In this document: in pieces, positions 45,886 through 55,724 of the stretch
How the letters are laid out: each line of letters starts with the position of its first letter
Position numbering within the stretch: the stretch's first letter is position 1
Virus record (IMG/VR): IMGVR_UViG_3300030102_001231
Coordinates: 574 to 57,457 of that record
DNA: 56,884 nucleotides
Origin: a virus
Direction: 5' to 3' (one strand)
Notes under the pieces: model-generated
The model's input: only the letters and a program-made list of their open reading frames with translations
Told to the model about the DNA's origin: nothing
The model's database searches: none
Made by a program: the position numbers and the translations under genes

Positions 45886-47544
45886 CTACTGCGGCAGTGC
45901 AGCAAAATTCTCTATTTGGTCAACAGAAATTTCTCGCTTACTTCTTACGGCATCGGCCTGCTCAGTTAGACGTTGTAGTATTTCGTCGCTTGCACCTAAC
46001 CTTTCGTATATTACCGTTTCTACAGATTTTTTAAGTTCGTTAAGCTCTTCTGCTTCTTCTTCGTCTAATTTACCTTGCCGCTCTAGTGCTTTTAACTGTA
46101 GGTATCTTTGATTGGTACTAAGTACTTCTTTAAGCACGTCTGCTCTAGTAGCCCTAATATCGTTTATAGCAGAAGTTAGTGTATTAAGATCTGTTACGTC
46201 TCTACTCACTTGCCTATCTAACTGCCTACTAACTAGCTCAGCCCTTCTAAACGCTTGTAATGCTCCTTCACTTTGGAAGTCAAATTGGTCGCGTACAAAC
46301 TGCCTGTTCTGACGAGCAGTTTCGGCTGTTAAATTAGATATAGTATCCATCGCTTGTCGTCTATCTGCTTTAGCAGCGTCTATAGCAGCGTTTATAGACT
46401 GATTTGTTTGATCCGCAACCTTTACATCTAGCTCCATCGCAAGCGTATCAACACCCTGTTTCTTAGATAGTGCTAGCTGCTTAAGCTGATCTTGCCCCGC
46501 CTCAGTTCTACTTATCGCAGTTAAAGCATTACCCATCAACTGACCAAACGAATTACCGCCACGACCAAACGCTGCAAAGATGTTACGACGCATTTGTGCT
46601 TGTTGTTTATCAGGGTCTTGCAGCTCGTTGTATAAGCGTTCTTGTTCTTCACGCATACGCTCAAACTTCTGTGCTTTATCTGTTCTACCTGCAATTCTTT
46701 CGGCTCTACGTTCTGCTTCACCTGCAGCCGCCGCTATACCCTCTGATCCCATATTAGCCATACTTGTTAGGCTATCTTTAAGCCCTGCTGGTAGTTGATC
46801 TATTACAGGATCAGGCTTTGTAAATGGGGTTGTCGTTGAAGTGACATCTGCAATCCCACCACCACCAACATCAGCAACGCCACCAGCACGATCAGCAGCG
46901 CCACTAACAACGGTCTTATCAGTAGTATCAGTGGTAGCTTTCTCAGTCTGCTTCTTTGGTGCTAACACTCCGAGACCACCCATGTCGGGTATAGTTCTAG
47001 GAGCGGGTTTTGGTTCTACAGCAGCGGTGTCTTGTTCAGGAGAAGCAAGGGCTTCCGCTGCGGCTCTGGCTGCAACTATCCCCTCTCCGCGTATCAACGG
47101 CTCCATAAATGTCCGGGCTTCTCTTCTTTTTAGTATTGTTTGCCTTATCTGCTCATCTGAAAGACGCCTACTTCTAGGATTACTGCGTTTATAATCTGCA
47201 ATATCTTCGTCAGTAACACCACCACCGCTAGTAAATCCAACAATACCGCCGCTAGCCATCATGCGCTGCTGTCGCTGTCTTCTTTGGGCCTCTTGTTGAG
47301 CTATAGTGCCAGACACTTGACGTAGTTTTTCTTGAAAGACTTGTCCTTCCATCTGGTCTTTTATAGTTCCGGGCTGCTGCTGTTGGCTCATAGCCAGTTG
47401 GTTTTGTGCAGCCTTCATATCTGACTGAACTTTCTGCAAAGCAAGCAGGTACATAAGTTCTTGTGTAACTTTATATTTTTGTTGTAGCTGCTGTGGGCTG
47501 TATACTTCAGCAAGCTCATCGACTTCTCTGTCCATCGGGATCAT
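45886..47544 (-). CDS. Coiled-coil virion/ejection-type protein (552 aa)
   Basis: Mostly helical: the N-terminal third is Gln-rich (LQQKYKVTQELMYLLALQKV; AQNQLAMSQQQQPGT), an ASGGIVGF motif occurs near residue 97, a Thr/Gly/Pro linker spans ~180-270, and the C-terminal ~270 residues are coiled coil (RAERIAGRTDKAQKFERMRE; LDRQVSRDVTDLNTLTSAIN). It resembles internal or tail-lumen proteins of podoviruses in length and composition. ATG overlaps the previous stop (ATGA); followed by the 2042-aa gene. Confidence 0.7.
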   Translation of the reverse strand: MIPMDREVDELAEVYSPQQLQQKYKVTQELMYLLALQKVQSDMKAAQNQLAMSQQQQPGTIKDQMEGQVFQEKLRQVSGTIAQQEAQRRQRQQRMMASGGIVGFTSGGGVTDEDIADYKRSNPRSRRLSDEQIRQTILKRREARTFMEPLIRGEGIVAARAAAEALASPEQDTAAVEPKPAPRTIPDMGGLGVLAPKKQTEKATTDTTDKTVVSGAADRAGGVADVGGGGIADVTSTTTPFTKPDPVIDQLPAGLKDSLTSMANMGSEGIAAAAGEAERRAERIAGRTDKAQKFERMREEQERLYNELQDPDKQQAQMRRNIFAAFGRGGNSFGQLMGNALTAISRTEAGQDQLKQLALSKKQGVDTLAMELDVKVADQTNQSINAAIDAAKADRRQAMDTISNLTAETARQNRQFVRDQFDFQSEGALQAFRRAELVSRQLDRQVSRDVTDLNTLTSAINDIRATRADVLKEVLSTNQRYLQLKALERQGKLDEEEAEELNELKKSVETVIYERLGASDEILQRLTEQADAVRSKREISVDQIENFAALPQ

Positions 47545-48500
47545 GTAATCTGCCTCCCAACATTGGGGTCAGTAGTTTCTTCTTCTTTTTCTTCTTTTTT
47601 ACCGCCAGCCCCGCCAAGCAAGGCTGCTATTACATCTGCTATTCCGCCACCACCAAGTATGTTGCTCAACTGACTAGGTTGTGAATAGGTGTAAGACTGC
47701 GTTTGAAGCGGAAGACCACTAAGCAACGATTGCATAAATTGTACGTTTTTGTATGGGAAGTCTCGTTCTTCTTCAAACTGTGCTAAATCAGCAGCAATAC
47801 CTTCTGCCTCTATACCGCGTTGTATCTCTCCCGCTCTGGTCTGCGCTGCAAGTGCATCAAGCCCAAAACGATTTGCAGCGTCTCTAGCTGTCTGCTGTCG
47901 TTGTTGTTCTTCATTGAACTGCCGTCTAGCGGCATCGAAAGCTGACGCATACCCTTTACCTGTTATATCAGCTAAATTACGTTGTAGAATATTGTCGCGT
48001 TCTAAATCTGCAATGGCTTGGCGGGAGCCGCCAAATGCACCTGATCTAGTGAACCTACCCGCTTCTGCTTGCCTACTTATCTCTGCCTGTCTACGTGCTT
48101 CTTCTAGTTGTGGGTTTAGCACTGCGGATAGGTAGGGGTTCATGTATTCTCCCACTATACCCGTAGCAGCGGGAGCATCTGCACCTTCGGTAGTCATAGC
48201 AGGAGCCGCAGACGCAGCAAAAGTTCCGGGCGTAAATGCTCCCATGCTCGTAGTAGGTACAGTCAGGTTAGCTATACCTTGGAACGCTGTGTCTTGTAGT
48301 TGAGATTGCCCTGCGGTAAGCGGCCCTGTGTAGGCTTGATAGCCTTGGTCAGCAAGTGCCCGCCCCCTACCCAACATATCGGTAACATAGGGGCCAGCAT
48401 AAGTAGAAAGTGCAGATTCGGTGCCTGTTTGTTGAGAGGTAAAGTCTGTGTAATCACCTGCTCCAGCAACACCACCTGTACCAGTGGTTCCGTTCGTCAT
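47541..48500 (-). CDS. Helical virion protein (319 aa)
   Basis: Begins with a Gly/Thr stretch; the central region MNPYLSAVLNPQLEEARRQA followed by GRFTRSGAFGGSRQAIADLE is highly patterned, then RRQFNEEQQRQQTARDAANR coiled coil, LAQFEEERDFPYKNVQFMQS, SGLPLQTQSY, and a C-terminal GGGGIADVIAALLGGAGGKK tail. From memory this architecture is conserved in marine phages near ejection-type proteins. Probably an internal virion protein; function otherwise unknown. Confidence 0.7.
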   Translation of the reverse strand: MTNGTTGTGGVAGAGDYTDFTSQQTGTESALSTYAGPYVTDMLGRGRALADQGYQAYTGPLTAGQSQLQDTAFQGIANLTVPTTSMGAFTPGTFAASAAPAMTTEGADAPAATGIVGEYMNPYLSAVLNPQLEEARRQAEISRQAEAGRFTRSGAFGGSRQAIADLERDNILQRNLADITGKGYASAFDAARRQFNEEQQRQQTARDAANRFGLDALAAQTRAGEIQRGIEAEGIAADLAQFEEERDFPYKNVQFMQSLLSGLPLQTQSYTYSQPSQLSNILGGGGIADVIAALLGGAGGKKEEKEEETTDPNVGRQIT

Positions 48501-48508
48501 AACGCCTC

Positions 48509-49261
48509 CTACTTCAAAAGCATAGATAGCTCTTTACCTGCATCTATGTTCTTCTGTTGTGTTTCTTTGCCTGTACCTTGTTTACGTACTCTGTCCATAA
48601 ACTCATGCAGTTTTCTAGCACCTGCATTAGAGTTGCCGTTACCTAGAAGCGCCACTAAATCAGCAGGCAGTACAAACTCACCATCACTAAGCCTAGCTTC
48701 TTGTCCGTTATCTATTCTAGCGGGCACTTTATCAGCCTGCCCGTCTGTGGTGCCACCTAAATACCTACCCTGTGATAGATTTGCTATGCCTCCCGACGCA
48801 TACATACGGTCTGGCCCTGCCATGCCCACCTCTTTTGCATCAGGATCGTATTCTTTTTCTACCGGAGCAGCTACTGGAGGTTGTTCAGCAGCTATACCTT
48901 TAGCTTGCGCCGCTGCTTGTGTGCGAGCTTGCTCTACAGTCATGGGTTCTGTTTCAGGTTTTTGTGCGAATATAGTATCAGAAAAGTATCTGCGCCCTGT
49001 TGATCCGGGTCTTCTGTTAGGATCTGCTTGCATAGGCACGCGCTCGCGCACTGCAGTGTACTCAGGAATACTGCCTTGATACCCAACTACAGGCAGTTTG
49101 GGGTCAGCTATACCAGATTTATCTGCAATATACCCAAGACCTAAACCAAGCAAAGTGCTCCCCAAATTGTCAGCACCTCCAATATATTTGCCTATATCCT
49201 CTGTAAAGAAATCACCGGCATCTTCTATCTGCTCGTTTATGAACTCATCAAACCAACCCAT
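48509..49261 (-). CDS. Virion-associated protein with ASGGI motif (250 aa)
   Basis: Starts MGWFDEFINEQIEDAGDFFT with possible membrane-proximal segments. It carries YASGGIANLSQGRYLGGTTD and QEARLSDGEFVLPADLVALL with GNGNSNAGARKLHEFMDRVR, a pattern common to marine phage virion proteins in my memory. One-base overlap with the previous gene. Related ASGGI/AAGGV motifs occur in the 552- and 1227-aa proteins. Confidence 0.7.
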   Translation of the reverse strand: MGWFDEFINEQIEDAGDFFTEDIGKYIGGADNLGSTLLGLGLGYIADKSGIADPKLPVVGYQGSIPEYTAVRERVPMQADPNRRPGSTGRRYFSDTIFAQKPETEPMTVEQARTQAAAQAKGIAAEQPPVAAPVEKEYDPDAKEVGMAGPDRMYASGGIANLSQGRYLGGTTDGQADKVPARIDNGQEARLSDGEFVLPADLVALLGNGNSNAGARKLHEFMDRVRKQGTGKETQQKNIDAGKELSMLLK

Positions 49262-52200
49262 TACTTTCCTCCAATGATACGGAACAAATCTTCCATCGTA
49301 TCAGCAGGTTTTTTCTTACGTTCTAACTGCTTCATTATAGTATCAGTGTCTGAGCGTATCACGCCACCTGCAGCGACCTTACGCACACCATAAGGCGTAA
49401 TAAATTTACCCGCCTGTTCTTTGTCTGCAAATATACTACTGAAGTCGTAGGGCGTGCCTATATCTGCAACTGGGGCTGATTTTACTTGGACTTGTTGCGG
49501 TTGCATAAGAGCAGCAAATATTTGGTCACCTATGCCTGTGCCCCTGCCTGACCCTCGACCACTACCTTCTCCCGGCCCTTCTCCTGCTCCTGTACCCGTA
49601 CCCGTACCAGACCCTGTACCGCCCCCCGTACCACTACCCGTACCTACTCCTGTACCCGTACCTTCACCTACATCACCGGGATCGCCTACATCGCCAGCAC
49701 CTGCACCGGGAGTACCAGAAGCACCTGTACCTGTACCCGTAACATCTGCGGCACCTGTACCCGTGCCTGTAGCATCAGCATCACCAGCACCCACCTCATC
49801 CGCAGGGCCAGTAGTTCCTGTGCCTGCCCCGTCAGCACCTGCACCTGCCTGATCTTCATTCGCAGCGGTATCACTTGTACCTAGATCCGCACCTGTACCA
49901 GCCCCACCTGTGGTCGTTTCGGTAGGTGTTGTAGTTGCACCAGCCGTGCCTGTAGACGTAGTAGCTGTGGATGTAGCGTCGGTGCCTGTAGTAGTGCCAG
50001 TGGTGGTTGTAGAACTAACCCCAGTTGTGGAAGAAGCCGGTGTTCCTAAATCAGTGTCACCTGTTGTTCCAGAAGGCGCAGTTGTAGTGTCTGTAGAATT
50101 GGGGGTGTCTGCCCCTCCACCTAGTCCAGTTCCTGCCCCGGTAACTTCTATAAGTTCTTTATCTTCATCTGTGCTTTCTGTGGGTTCAGTAAACTCTTCA
50201 ACTACCTCTCCAGTGCTTTTATTTCTCCACTTTCCCCCCTGCCCTTCTTCAAAAGTGGTGCCGGTAAGAATATGAATCCACCCATTAGGGTCATCAGGAT
50301 CTCGTCTCCATTTGCCGTCTATTGGTTCACTTACCCCTAAACCTACATCAGCAGTCTTCGCTGGAGTTTCTGTTGTTTCTGTTGTTTCTGCTTTAGTTTT
50401 TTCTGCAGCCGTAGTAGTGCCTACTTCAGCATCGGCTCCTGTATCACCACCTTGTCCGGCACCAGCGCCCTCACCAGCACCGCCTCCGCCGCCTCCAGCA
50501 TCGGTTTCGGTTTCAGTGGTTTCTACAGGTTCTTCTACAGGTTCTTCTACAACAGGCTTTTCTATGTCTAACGGTGGGTCTTCGGGCTTTTCAACCGGCT
50601 CGACCTCAGTAGTGACTTCTATGGGGTCATCTTCTGGTACGTTAGCTGCTTTAGCCGCTGCTTCTAGTTCTTGTCTTTCTTTTTCTGCCGCCGCTGCCTC
50701 TTCAGCAGCCTTTTTAGCCGCCTCTTCAGCTTCTTTCTTATTAGCAGCCTCTTCTGCTAACCTAGCTTCTTCGGCAGCTTTAGCTTTAGCCTCTGCTTCA
50801 GCCTTGGCCTTAGCCTCTGCTTCAGCCTTAGCCTTAGCCTCGGCCTCCTCTGCCGCTTTAGCCTTAGCAGCAGCTTCTTCAGCAGCCTTTTTAGCTTCAG
50901 CCGCCGCTGCTATTTCTTTTTCTTCCGCTGCTCTTTTGGCTGCAGCTTCTGCTTCGGCTTTAGCTTTAGCTGCTTCTTCCGCTGCTTTTTTAGCTGCAGC
51001 CTCTGCTTCCGCTTTAGCTTTAGCCGCTGCTTCCGCTTTAGCTTTAGCCTCTGCCTCTGCAACTACTTTGTTTGTAGCTTCTTCTACAGCATCTGTAAGG
51101 GTCGTTATGTCTCCTACCGTCTCAACAGCGGAGTTATTTGCGTTGGTGTTGGACTCTTCTAAGGCGCTGTTATACGCCTCTTGATCTGTGGTTGTAGTGG
51201 TTTGTATTTCTTCTAGTTTTTCTTTTCTAGCCGCATTTCTAGCGTCTATCTCTGATCGTCGTTTATTAGCTTCAGCTTCAGCGTCACGGATAGCTTTAGC
51301 GCGAGCACTTTTATACGCATCATCTGCATCGCGAGCAGCGCCTGCCGCTGCTTTTCTAGCGTCTTCTAGCTCAGCTTGTGCCACACTAGCTGCGGTTCGT
51401 GCCTGATTTATCTTGTTCCGTGCGTCTAGCTTGGCTTTATCCGCTCTCTTCTTAGCGTTTCTATAAGAATAACTACGTGTGCCATAACGACTGGCTATAT
51501 ATTTAGCGTAAGAATCTGCACCGTCTGCTTTTGCGGTTTCTTCCTCCACTACAGTGGCTACAGTACCTGCAGCTTCTTCTAATCCTGCCTCTGCTTCGCT
51601 CACTGCAGTGTTAGCAGCTATAACAGCTTCATCATCATCTGGATTAGATATAGAGGCTAGGGCGGCTGCGGCTAGCTCTGTTACATCTATTGCTGCGGCT
51701 GCTTCTTCGTCTTCCGCTGCCCCGTTATTTGCTGCAGCTATCTCGGTAAGGTTGTAAATAACATTTGGGTCAAATACACCGTCGCCACCAGCACCGGGGC
51801 CAGAGTAAATAACACCCCCACCGGGAAGCCCGTTTGCAGCTACGCTAATAGCTCCACCTATGGCTTCAGCAGCCTGCTGATCTTGGTATTGTTCTGCATA
51901 AGATATACCTTTAGAGGCAGCAGTTATCGACCCCAAAATATCTATGGTTGGAGCTATCGCCTCTGCACTAATACCCGGAAGAACTGTCGCTATACCCTCT
52001 GCTATAGCCCCACTTACAGCGCTTGCAACTGAACCTATCGTAGAACCCACAGCATTTATAGCGTTTGATATGGTACTAGTTACGCCAGCCGTGGCAGTGT
52101 TGTAACTAGCCGCTGTAGGCACGCGAGAAATAACTTGCGCGTAGGTTAATTCACCTGCTGCCCCTACCCCCGCTGTACTCGTTCCTGCAGCCTTTGCCGA

Positions 52201-52944
52201 TATTGCTGGCCCTATTACTGATATACCAACAAATGCAGCTACAAACGGTATAGATGCTTCAAGACTGTCTTTCCAATCAGTTTTCTTTTCTTTTACATAA
52301 TATGTGCCGTACTCACCTACCCCACCTAGCTGTTTGTAGTAGTCTCCAGTAGCGCCGTTTTTAAATTTTTGTGAGACCCTACCGCCGTCATTTTGTTCGT
52401 TGTAATACATGGGCGATATACCCAGATTTAAGCTCATCTCTACCCCATCAGGAGTAGTTACGGATGTAGGTATATCTTCTTGTTCTACGTATTCAGTTAT
52501 CTTTTTGTTGTGCGCCTGTAACGCCAAAGAATAAGCACCGAAGTCAGAGTAAATAGCACCGGGGGTTTTTGATGCTTCTGCCATTCTTTGTTGCCGTCTG
52601 TTCCCCTCTCCGGGCACTATAGGCACATACTTAGGCTGTGAAGCTGCAAATACTTTGAGTTGGAATAGTTGGTCGTTTTCTAGAAAGCTATTGTTATTGT
52701 CGTCTGTGACTTGGTTTTGGCTTTTCCACGCTTCTAATGCATCATTATCTAGCGGCTTAACAAAACTAAGTGCTCCTGCAACATCGGACGCTCCCGACTC
52801 TGCAAGCGAGGCTTTTGTATACTCATCACTACTACCCGCAGCAATCTCTTCAGACTTCTTTTTCCACTCTTCACTATTAAAGTAGTCATTTAGCCTTTTT
52901 TGTAGTTCTTCTGGGGTAAGTGCTGCTAGCTCTTCGGCTGTCAT
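49261..52944 (-). CDS. Long low-complexity virion protein (1227 aa)
   Basis: The N-terminal ~450 residues are partly folded (ELTYAQVISRVPTAASYNTA and Ala/Ser-rich segments). Residues ~590-800 are an almost uninterrupted Ala/Lys/Glu coiled coil (AEAEAAAKKAAEEAAKAKAE). Residues ~840-1160 are Thr/Gly/Asp low-complexity sequence (GTGTGAADVTGTGTG) with a short conserved island (GKWRRDPDDPNGWIHILTGT). The C-terminus ends KPADTMEDLFRIIGGK after an AAGGVIRS motif. The coiled coil and flexible arms suggest an extended, possibly internal or ejected protein; no domain known. Confidence 0.7.
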   Translation of the reverse strand: MTAEELAALTPEELQKRLNDYFNSEEWKKKSEEIAAGSSDEYTKASLAESGASDVAGALSFVKPLDNDALEAWKSQNQVTDDNNNSFLENDQLFQLKVFAASQPKYVPIVPGEGNRRQQRMAEASKTPGAIYSDFGAYSLALQAHNKKITEYVEQEDIPTSVTTPDGVEMSLNLGISPMYYNEQNDGGRVSQKFKNGATGDYYKQLGGVGEYGTYYVKEKKTDWKDSLEASIPFVAAFVGISVIGPAISAKAAGTSTAGVGAAGELTYAQVISRVPTAASYNTATAGVTSTISNAINAVGSTIGSVASAVSGAIAEGIATVLPGISAEAIAPTIDILGSITAASKGISYAEQYQDQQAAEAIGGAISVAANGLPGGGVIYSGPGAGGDGVFDPNVIYNLTEIAAANNGAAEDEEAAAAIDVTELAAAALASISNPDDDEAVIAANTAVSEAEAGLEEAAGTVATVVEEETAKADGADSYAKYIASRYGTRSYSYRNAKKRADKAKLDARNKINQARTAASVAQAELEDARKAAAGAARDADDAYKSARAKAIRDAEAEANKRRSEIDARNAARKEKLEEIQTTTTTDQEAYNSALEESNTNANNSAVETVGDITTLTDAVEEATNKVVAEAEAKAKAEAAAKAKAEAEAAAKKAAEEAAKAKAEAEAAAKRAAEEKEIAAAAEAKKAAEEAAAKAKAAEEAEAKAKAEAEAKAKAEAEAKAKAAEEARLAEEAANKKEAEEAAKKAAEEAAAAEKERQELEAAAKAANVPEDDPIEVTTEVEPVEKPEDPPLDIEKPVVEEPVEEPVETTETETDAGGGGGGAGEGAGAGQGGDTGADAEVGTTTAAEKTKAETTETTETPAKTADVGLGVSEPIDGKWRRDPDDPNGWIHILTGTTFEEGQGGKWRNKSTGEVVEEFTEPTESTDEDKELIEVTGAGTGLGGGADTPNSTDTTTAPSGTTGDTDLGTPASSTTGVSSTTTTGTTTGTDATSTATTSTGTAGATTTPTETTTGGAGTGADLGTSDTAANEDQAGAGADGAGTGTTGPADEVGAGDADATGTGTGAADVTGTGTGASGTPGAGAGDVGDPGDVGEGTGTGVGTGSGTGGGTGSGTGTGTGAGEGPGEGSGRGSGRGTGIGDQIFAALMQPQQVQVKSAPVADIGTPYDFSSIFADKEQAGKFITPYGVRKVAAGGVIRSDTDTIMKQLERKKKPADTMEDLFRIIGGK

Positions 52945-53267
52945 TACGACACCTCTAGCAAACTAGCCACCACATGCAGCCTATCTGCTGTAGCTGCGGT
53001 AACTTTAACTATCTCAGACTCTTCGATAACAAGCGGTGCTGTAAGCAGTTCTATAGTGGTGTTCGCACCCACTGCTTTGACCTTGAACACGCTAAATACT
53101 GCCGAAGCAGAATCGGTAATAGTTACGGTAATCGTGTCAGCGTTGCCTGAGTCCTCAGACACAAGAATAGACTTAATAATTGCTGTCGTAGCTGTTGGGC
53201 ATGTGTACAACGTAGTCGCAGTGGTGGCCGTCAAATCCACCTTAGCGTTCTTGTATACGTTAGCCAC
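52944..53267 (-). CDS. Small beta-rich virion protein (107 aa)
   Basis: Translation most likely starts at GTG 53267, where the upstream stop forms TAGTG, giving MANVYKNAKVDLTATTATTL; a longer TTG start at 53282 is less likely. Beta-rich with KAVGANTTIELLTAPLVIEE. It resembles, from memory, a short capsid- or tail-associated family of marine phages (with KxxxVDLT...YTCP). Function unknown. Its stop overlaps the start of the 1227-aa gene. Confidence 0.7.
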   Translation of the reverse strand: MANVYKNAKVDLTATTATTLYTCPTATTAIIKSILVSEDSGNADTITVTITDSASAVFSVFKVKAVGANTTIELLTAPLVIEESEIVKVTAATADRLHVVASLLEVS

Positions 53268-53461
53268 TAGCCTAAGAACCAAGCAGTGGCTTGTGCAGCG
53301 GGGGACATCGAAGCGTCTCGTATGCCTTTATCAAGCTGGTTAAAGTATATGCGCAACGTGTTGTTTAACTGATTGAACATTCGCACGTCATACTCGTTCA
53401 ATGGGTCTGGAAGGACTGGCGCTTTGAAGTCTATGCCATAACTTGTTTTATCTATAGCCAT
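53267..53461 (-). CDS. 64-aa protein between stabilisation and beta-rich genes
   Basis: Begins MAIDKTSYGIDFKAPVLPDP, then LNEYDVRMFNQLNNTLRIYF and a C-terminal AWFLG. Helical middle. Shares one base with the upstream stop (TAATG) and with the downstream GTG start, so its translation is coupled on both sides. Small accessory tail protein by context. Confidence 0.7.
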   Translation of the reverse strand: MAIDKTSYGIDFKAPVLPDPLNEYDVRMFNQLNNTLRIYFNQLDKGIRDASMSPAAQATAWFLG

Positions 53462-55302
53462 TACCGCCTCCCGTCAGGCCGCATATCTAGTCTAGGAGAG
53501 CCTAGCTGCCACTTTACTCCAAGATCGCTAGATTCTATCTTTAATGCTAACTGCCTGCCACGCACCCGTAAGTCAAGCCTAGAAGTAAACGCTTCAATCG
53601 GCGCAGTTGCTGTTCTAGTTATAGAGCCTGTGTTTGTGCCTCCTTCAGAAGCAGGCGAGTTACGCCCTGATCCAGAGTTTTGCGCCGCAAACAAAGATAA
53701 TGTAGCACTGGGGCTGTCTACAGTAGACCCGTCAAACGTCACGTCTGGATACACTTTCTGTATAAATGCAAATCTGTGACCATCATCTAAGTCAAACTGC
53801 GCTGAAGATATAAAAGAATCTATACCTGCAGCCGTGCCGGTCTCATTATCATCAATGCCATCTTCGTGGTTTACGACATTGTTGTTATACGTAGCCGCCA
53901 TAGGAAAATCACGTATACCGGAGTCAATCCAAGCGGTTCTGCCCAAGTTACCGAAGTACCAGATATTCTGCTCATAGTTGTAGATGACATATCGGTCTAT
54001 GGTTGTGGCACCGCTAGAGCAGTAAAACCACCAAATCTCACTGAACCCTTCGTTTGTGCCTGCAAATACTTGGTCGTACTGTTCTACGTTGAAGTCGTTA
54101 AATATGTACCGCTTAAGTGTGCACGGCAGCGTCTGCACGCGCCCATCGTATAAGTAGAATCCGCCTACACCCATCCAGTAGGCCACACCGTTCGCATAAG
54201 CAACCGTATTCGGCGATGCAATAGACAGGTTTTCTCCAACTGTCTGTGCCCCCCACACTGCAGGAGCACCAACATACTGCAATGCGTAGAGCGCGGAGTC
54301 AGTCCAAACAAGTATTTCTTGCCTGCCTTGTATGGCCGTTATTATCTCAGAGCCTTTAGAAAGTCTAAGATCTCCAGCTTGATTAGTAGCAGAGGGTGTC
54401 CAATTGACTGCATCTTCTTGGTCTGACCAACGCAAAAGCATTGGGTCTATATCACTACTACCAAGCACGTTCGTGCCAAAACAAAAGACAAAACGATTAT
54501 CTGAGACAAGTACGGTGTTTACTTTCACGGGTACATTAGAAGCACCGCTTTCACTAGACAGCAATACACCGCGAGTTGTTAACGCATCGGTTGCATCCCA
54601 GAAAAACAGACTGCCTCCCCGCGCAGCAAAGATAAGATCTTCGCCAAAATTAGACTGAGACCATAGCCGTAGTGCATCGGTAGACGTTATACCTACACCC
54701 CACGTTCCAAGACCCCAACCAGCGGCACCCCAACCCACTAAAGCCTCTGCGACAGCGGGGCCAGTGTTTATCTGGTATGTAGCAGTAACCGACCCGCCGC
54801 CTGTAGCTGAAGAGCTTGCGGCTTCGCTAGCAGTTATGGTGTACGTATTACCTGTCAAATACGTTATTTGGAACTCACCGTTTAAGGTAAGTCCTCCCAC
54901 TGCAGAAGCACCGCTAAACGTGACGAAATCACCGTTTATATAGCCCCCAGCAGCGTCTGTAACTGTAACTGTGGTAGACCCACTTACGGTGGTAAAAGGG
55001 TCTGTGAGCGACACAGCGGCTCGTATAGGCGTGATATCGTAATACGTTCCACCCTGTTCTATATAAAACTTAAGATTAGTGCCTACACCAAGTAGCTTTT
55101 GGCTACCTAGCGTGACCCAAGAAAACAAAGACCTAGCGACACCCAAAAAAGAATTAGTAGAAATACGATTCCACCCACCCAGCTTTTCCGGCATACCCCG
55201 TCTAAACCGTACTTTGTCGCAGTCGTACCAACCACCTTCACTTGTGTAGCGTGTATTCTCTCTATCCACTCCCGGCTTGAAGACCATTTTTTGTAGTGGC
55301 AT
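53461..55302 (-). CDS. gp10-like DNA-stabilisation/tail protein
   Basis: 613 aa starting MPLQKMVFKPGVDRENTRYT, then GGWYDCDKVRFRRGMPEKLG GW, SWVTLGSQKLLGVGTNLKFY and a series of beta-propeller-like repeats (VFCFGTNVLGSSDIDPMLLR; ALQYVGAPAVWGAQTVGENL). An Ig-like insertion (FTTVSGSTTVTVTDAAGGYI) occupies residues ~105-160. This matches the P22 gp10-type packaged-DNA stabilisation family, which closes the portal below gp4. Length and location near adaptor-like proteins agree. Confidence 0.8.
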   Translation of the reverse strand: MPLQKMVFKPGVDRENTRYTSEGGWYDCDKVRFRRGMPEKLGGWNRISTNSFLGVARSLFSWVTLGSQKLLGVGTNLKFYIEQGGTYYDITPIRAAVSLTDPFTTVSGSTTVTVTDAAGGYINGDFVTFSGASAVGGLTLNGEFQITYLTGNTYTITASEAASSSATGGGSVTATYQINTGPAVAEALVGWGAAGWGLGTWGVGITSTDALRLWSQSNFGEDLIFAARGGSLFFWDATDALTTRGVLLSSESGASNVPVKVNTVLVSDNRFVFCFGTNVLGSSDIDPMLLRWSDQEDAVNWTPSATNQAGDLRLSKGSEIITAIQGRQEILVWTDSALYALQYVGAPAVWGAQTVGENLSIASPNTVAYANGVAYWMGVGGFYLYDGRVQTLPCTLKRYIFNDFNVEQYDQVFAGTNEGFSEIWWFYCSSGATTIDRYVIYNYEQNIWYFGNLGRTAWIDSGIRDFPMAATYNNNVVNHEDGIDDNETGTAAGIDSFISSAQFDLDDGHRFAFIQKVYPDVTFDGSTVDSPSATLSLFAAQNSGSGRNSPASEGGTNTGSITRTATAPIEAFTSRLDLRVRGRQLALKIESSDLGVKWQLGSPRLDMRPDGRR

Positions 55303-55724
55303 TACTGATACTCCCCAGTTCGGATCATCTCAGTGACTTCTACTGCACGGCTACCGACCTGCTCGCTCCAGCGAGAATCCATAAACTCATCAGCAGCTAT
55401 GTCAAACTGCTCGCGGGACATTGCTTCTAGAGCTTTGATAAACCCTCGCAGTCGCGTTAGGCCAAGGTTAAAGCATATGTCGATCATAGCGTCTTGCCGT
55501 GCTTCGTTGAGTGCTGCAAACCAAAAATACGTGTCTTCGAGTTCCTCGCGCACACGTTTGATGTCATTGTTTAAAAGAAACTCTATTTCGTCTTCGGATA
55601 AACCCAGCCCCGACTCCGCTATATTTCTGCCAACTGCTATGGTTTCGTAGCCAGCGGAACACAGGTACACATGACTACGCACACCTTCGTGACGTTTTAG
55701 CATGTTAATCAATTGTTCTGACAT
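55302..55724 (-). CDS. T4-type (GH24) lysozyme, endolysin
   Basis: 140 aa, the compact phage lysozyme size. LKRHEGVRSHVYLCSAGYET aligns with the T4 motif around E11-D20-T26: E13, then 8 residues, C22, then 5 residues, T28. Thus the Asp is Cys, the E-8-(D/C)-5-T form reported for several phage lysozymes. C-terminal helices (DICFNLGLTRLRGFIKALEA, SRWSEQVGSRAVEVTEMI) match the family. No signal peptide is visible, so it needs the adjacent holin to cross the membrane. Confidence 0.88.
   Translation of the reverse strand: MSEQLINMLKRHEGVRSHVYLCSAGYETIAVGRNIAESGLGLSEDEIEFLLNNDIKRVREELEDTYFWFAALNEARQDAMIDICFNLGLTRLRGFIKALEAMSREQFDIAADEFMDSRWSEQVGSRAVEVTEMIRTGEYQ

Noticed and set aside
49454-51757. 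Plus-strand open frames opposite the 1227-aa gene
   Set aside because: They are reflections of Ala/Lys/Glu/Thr/Gly low-complexity coding. They give Ala/Ser/Pro/Val-rich products with no start signals.
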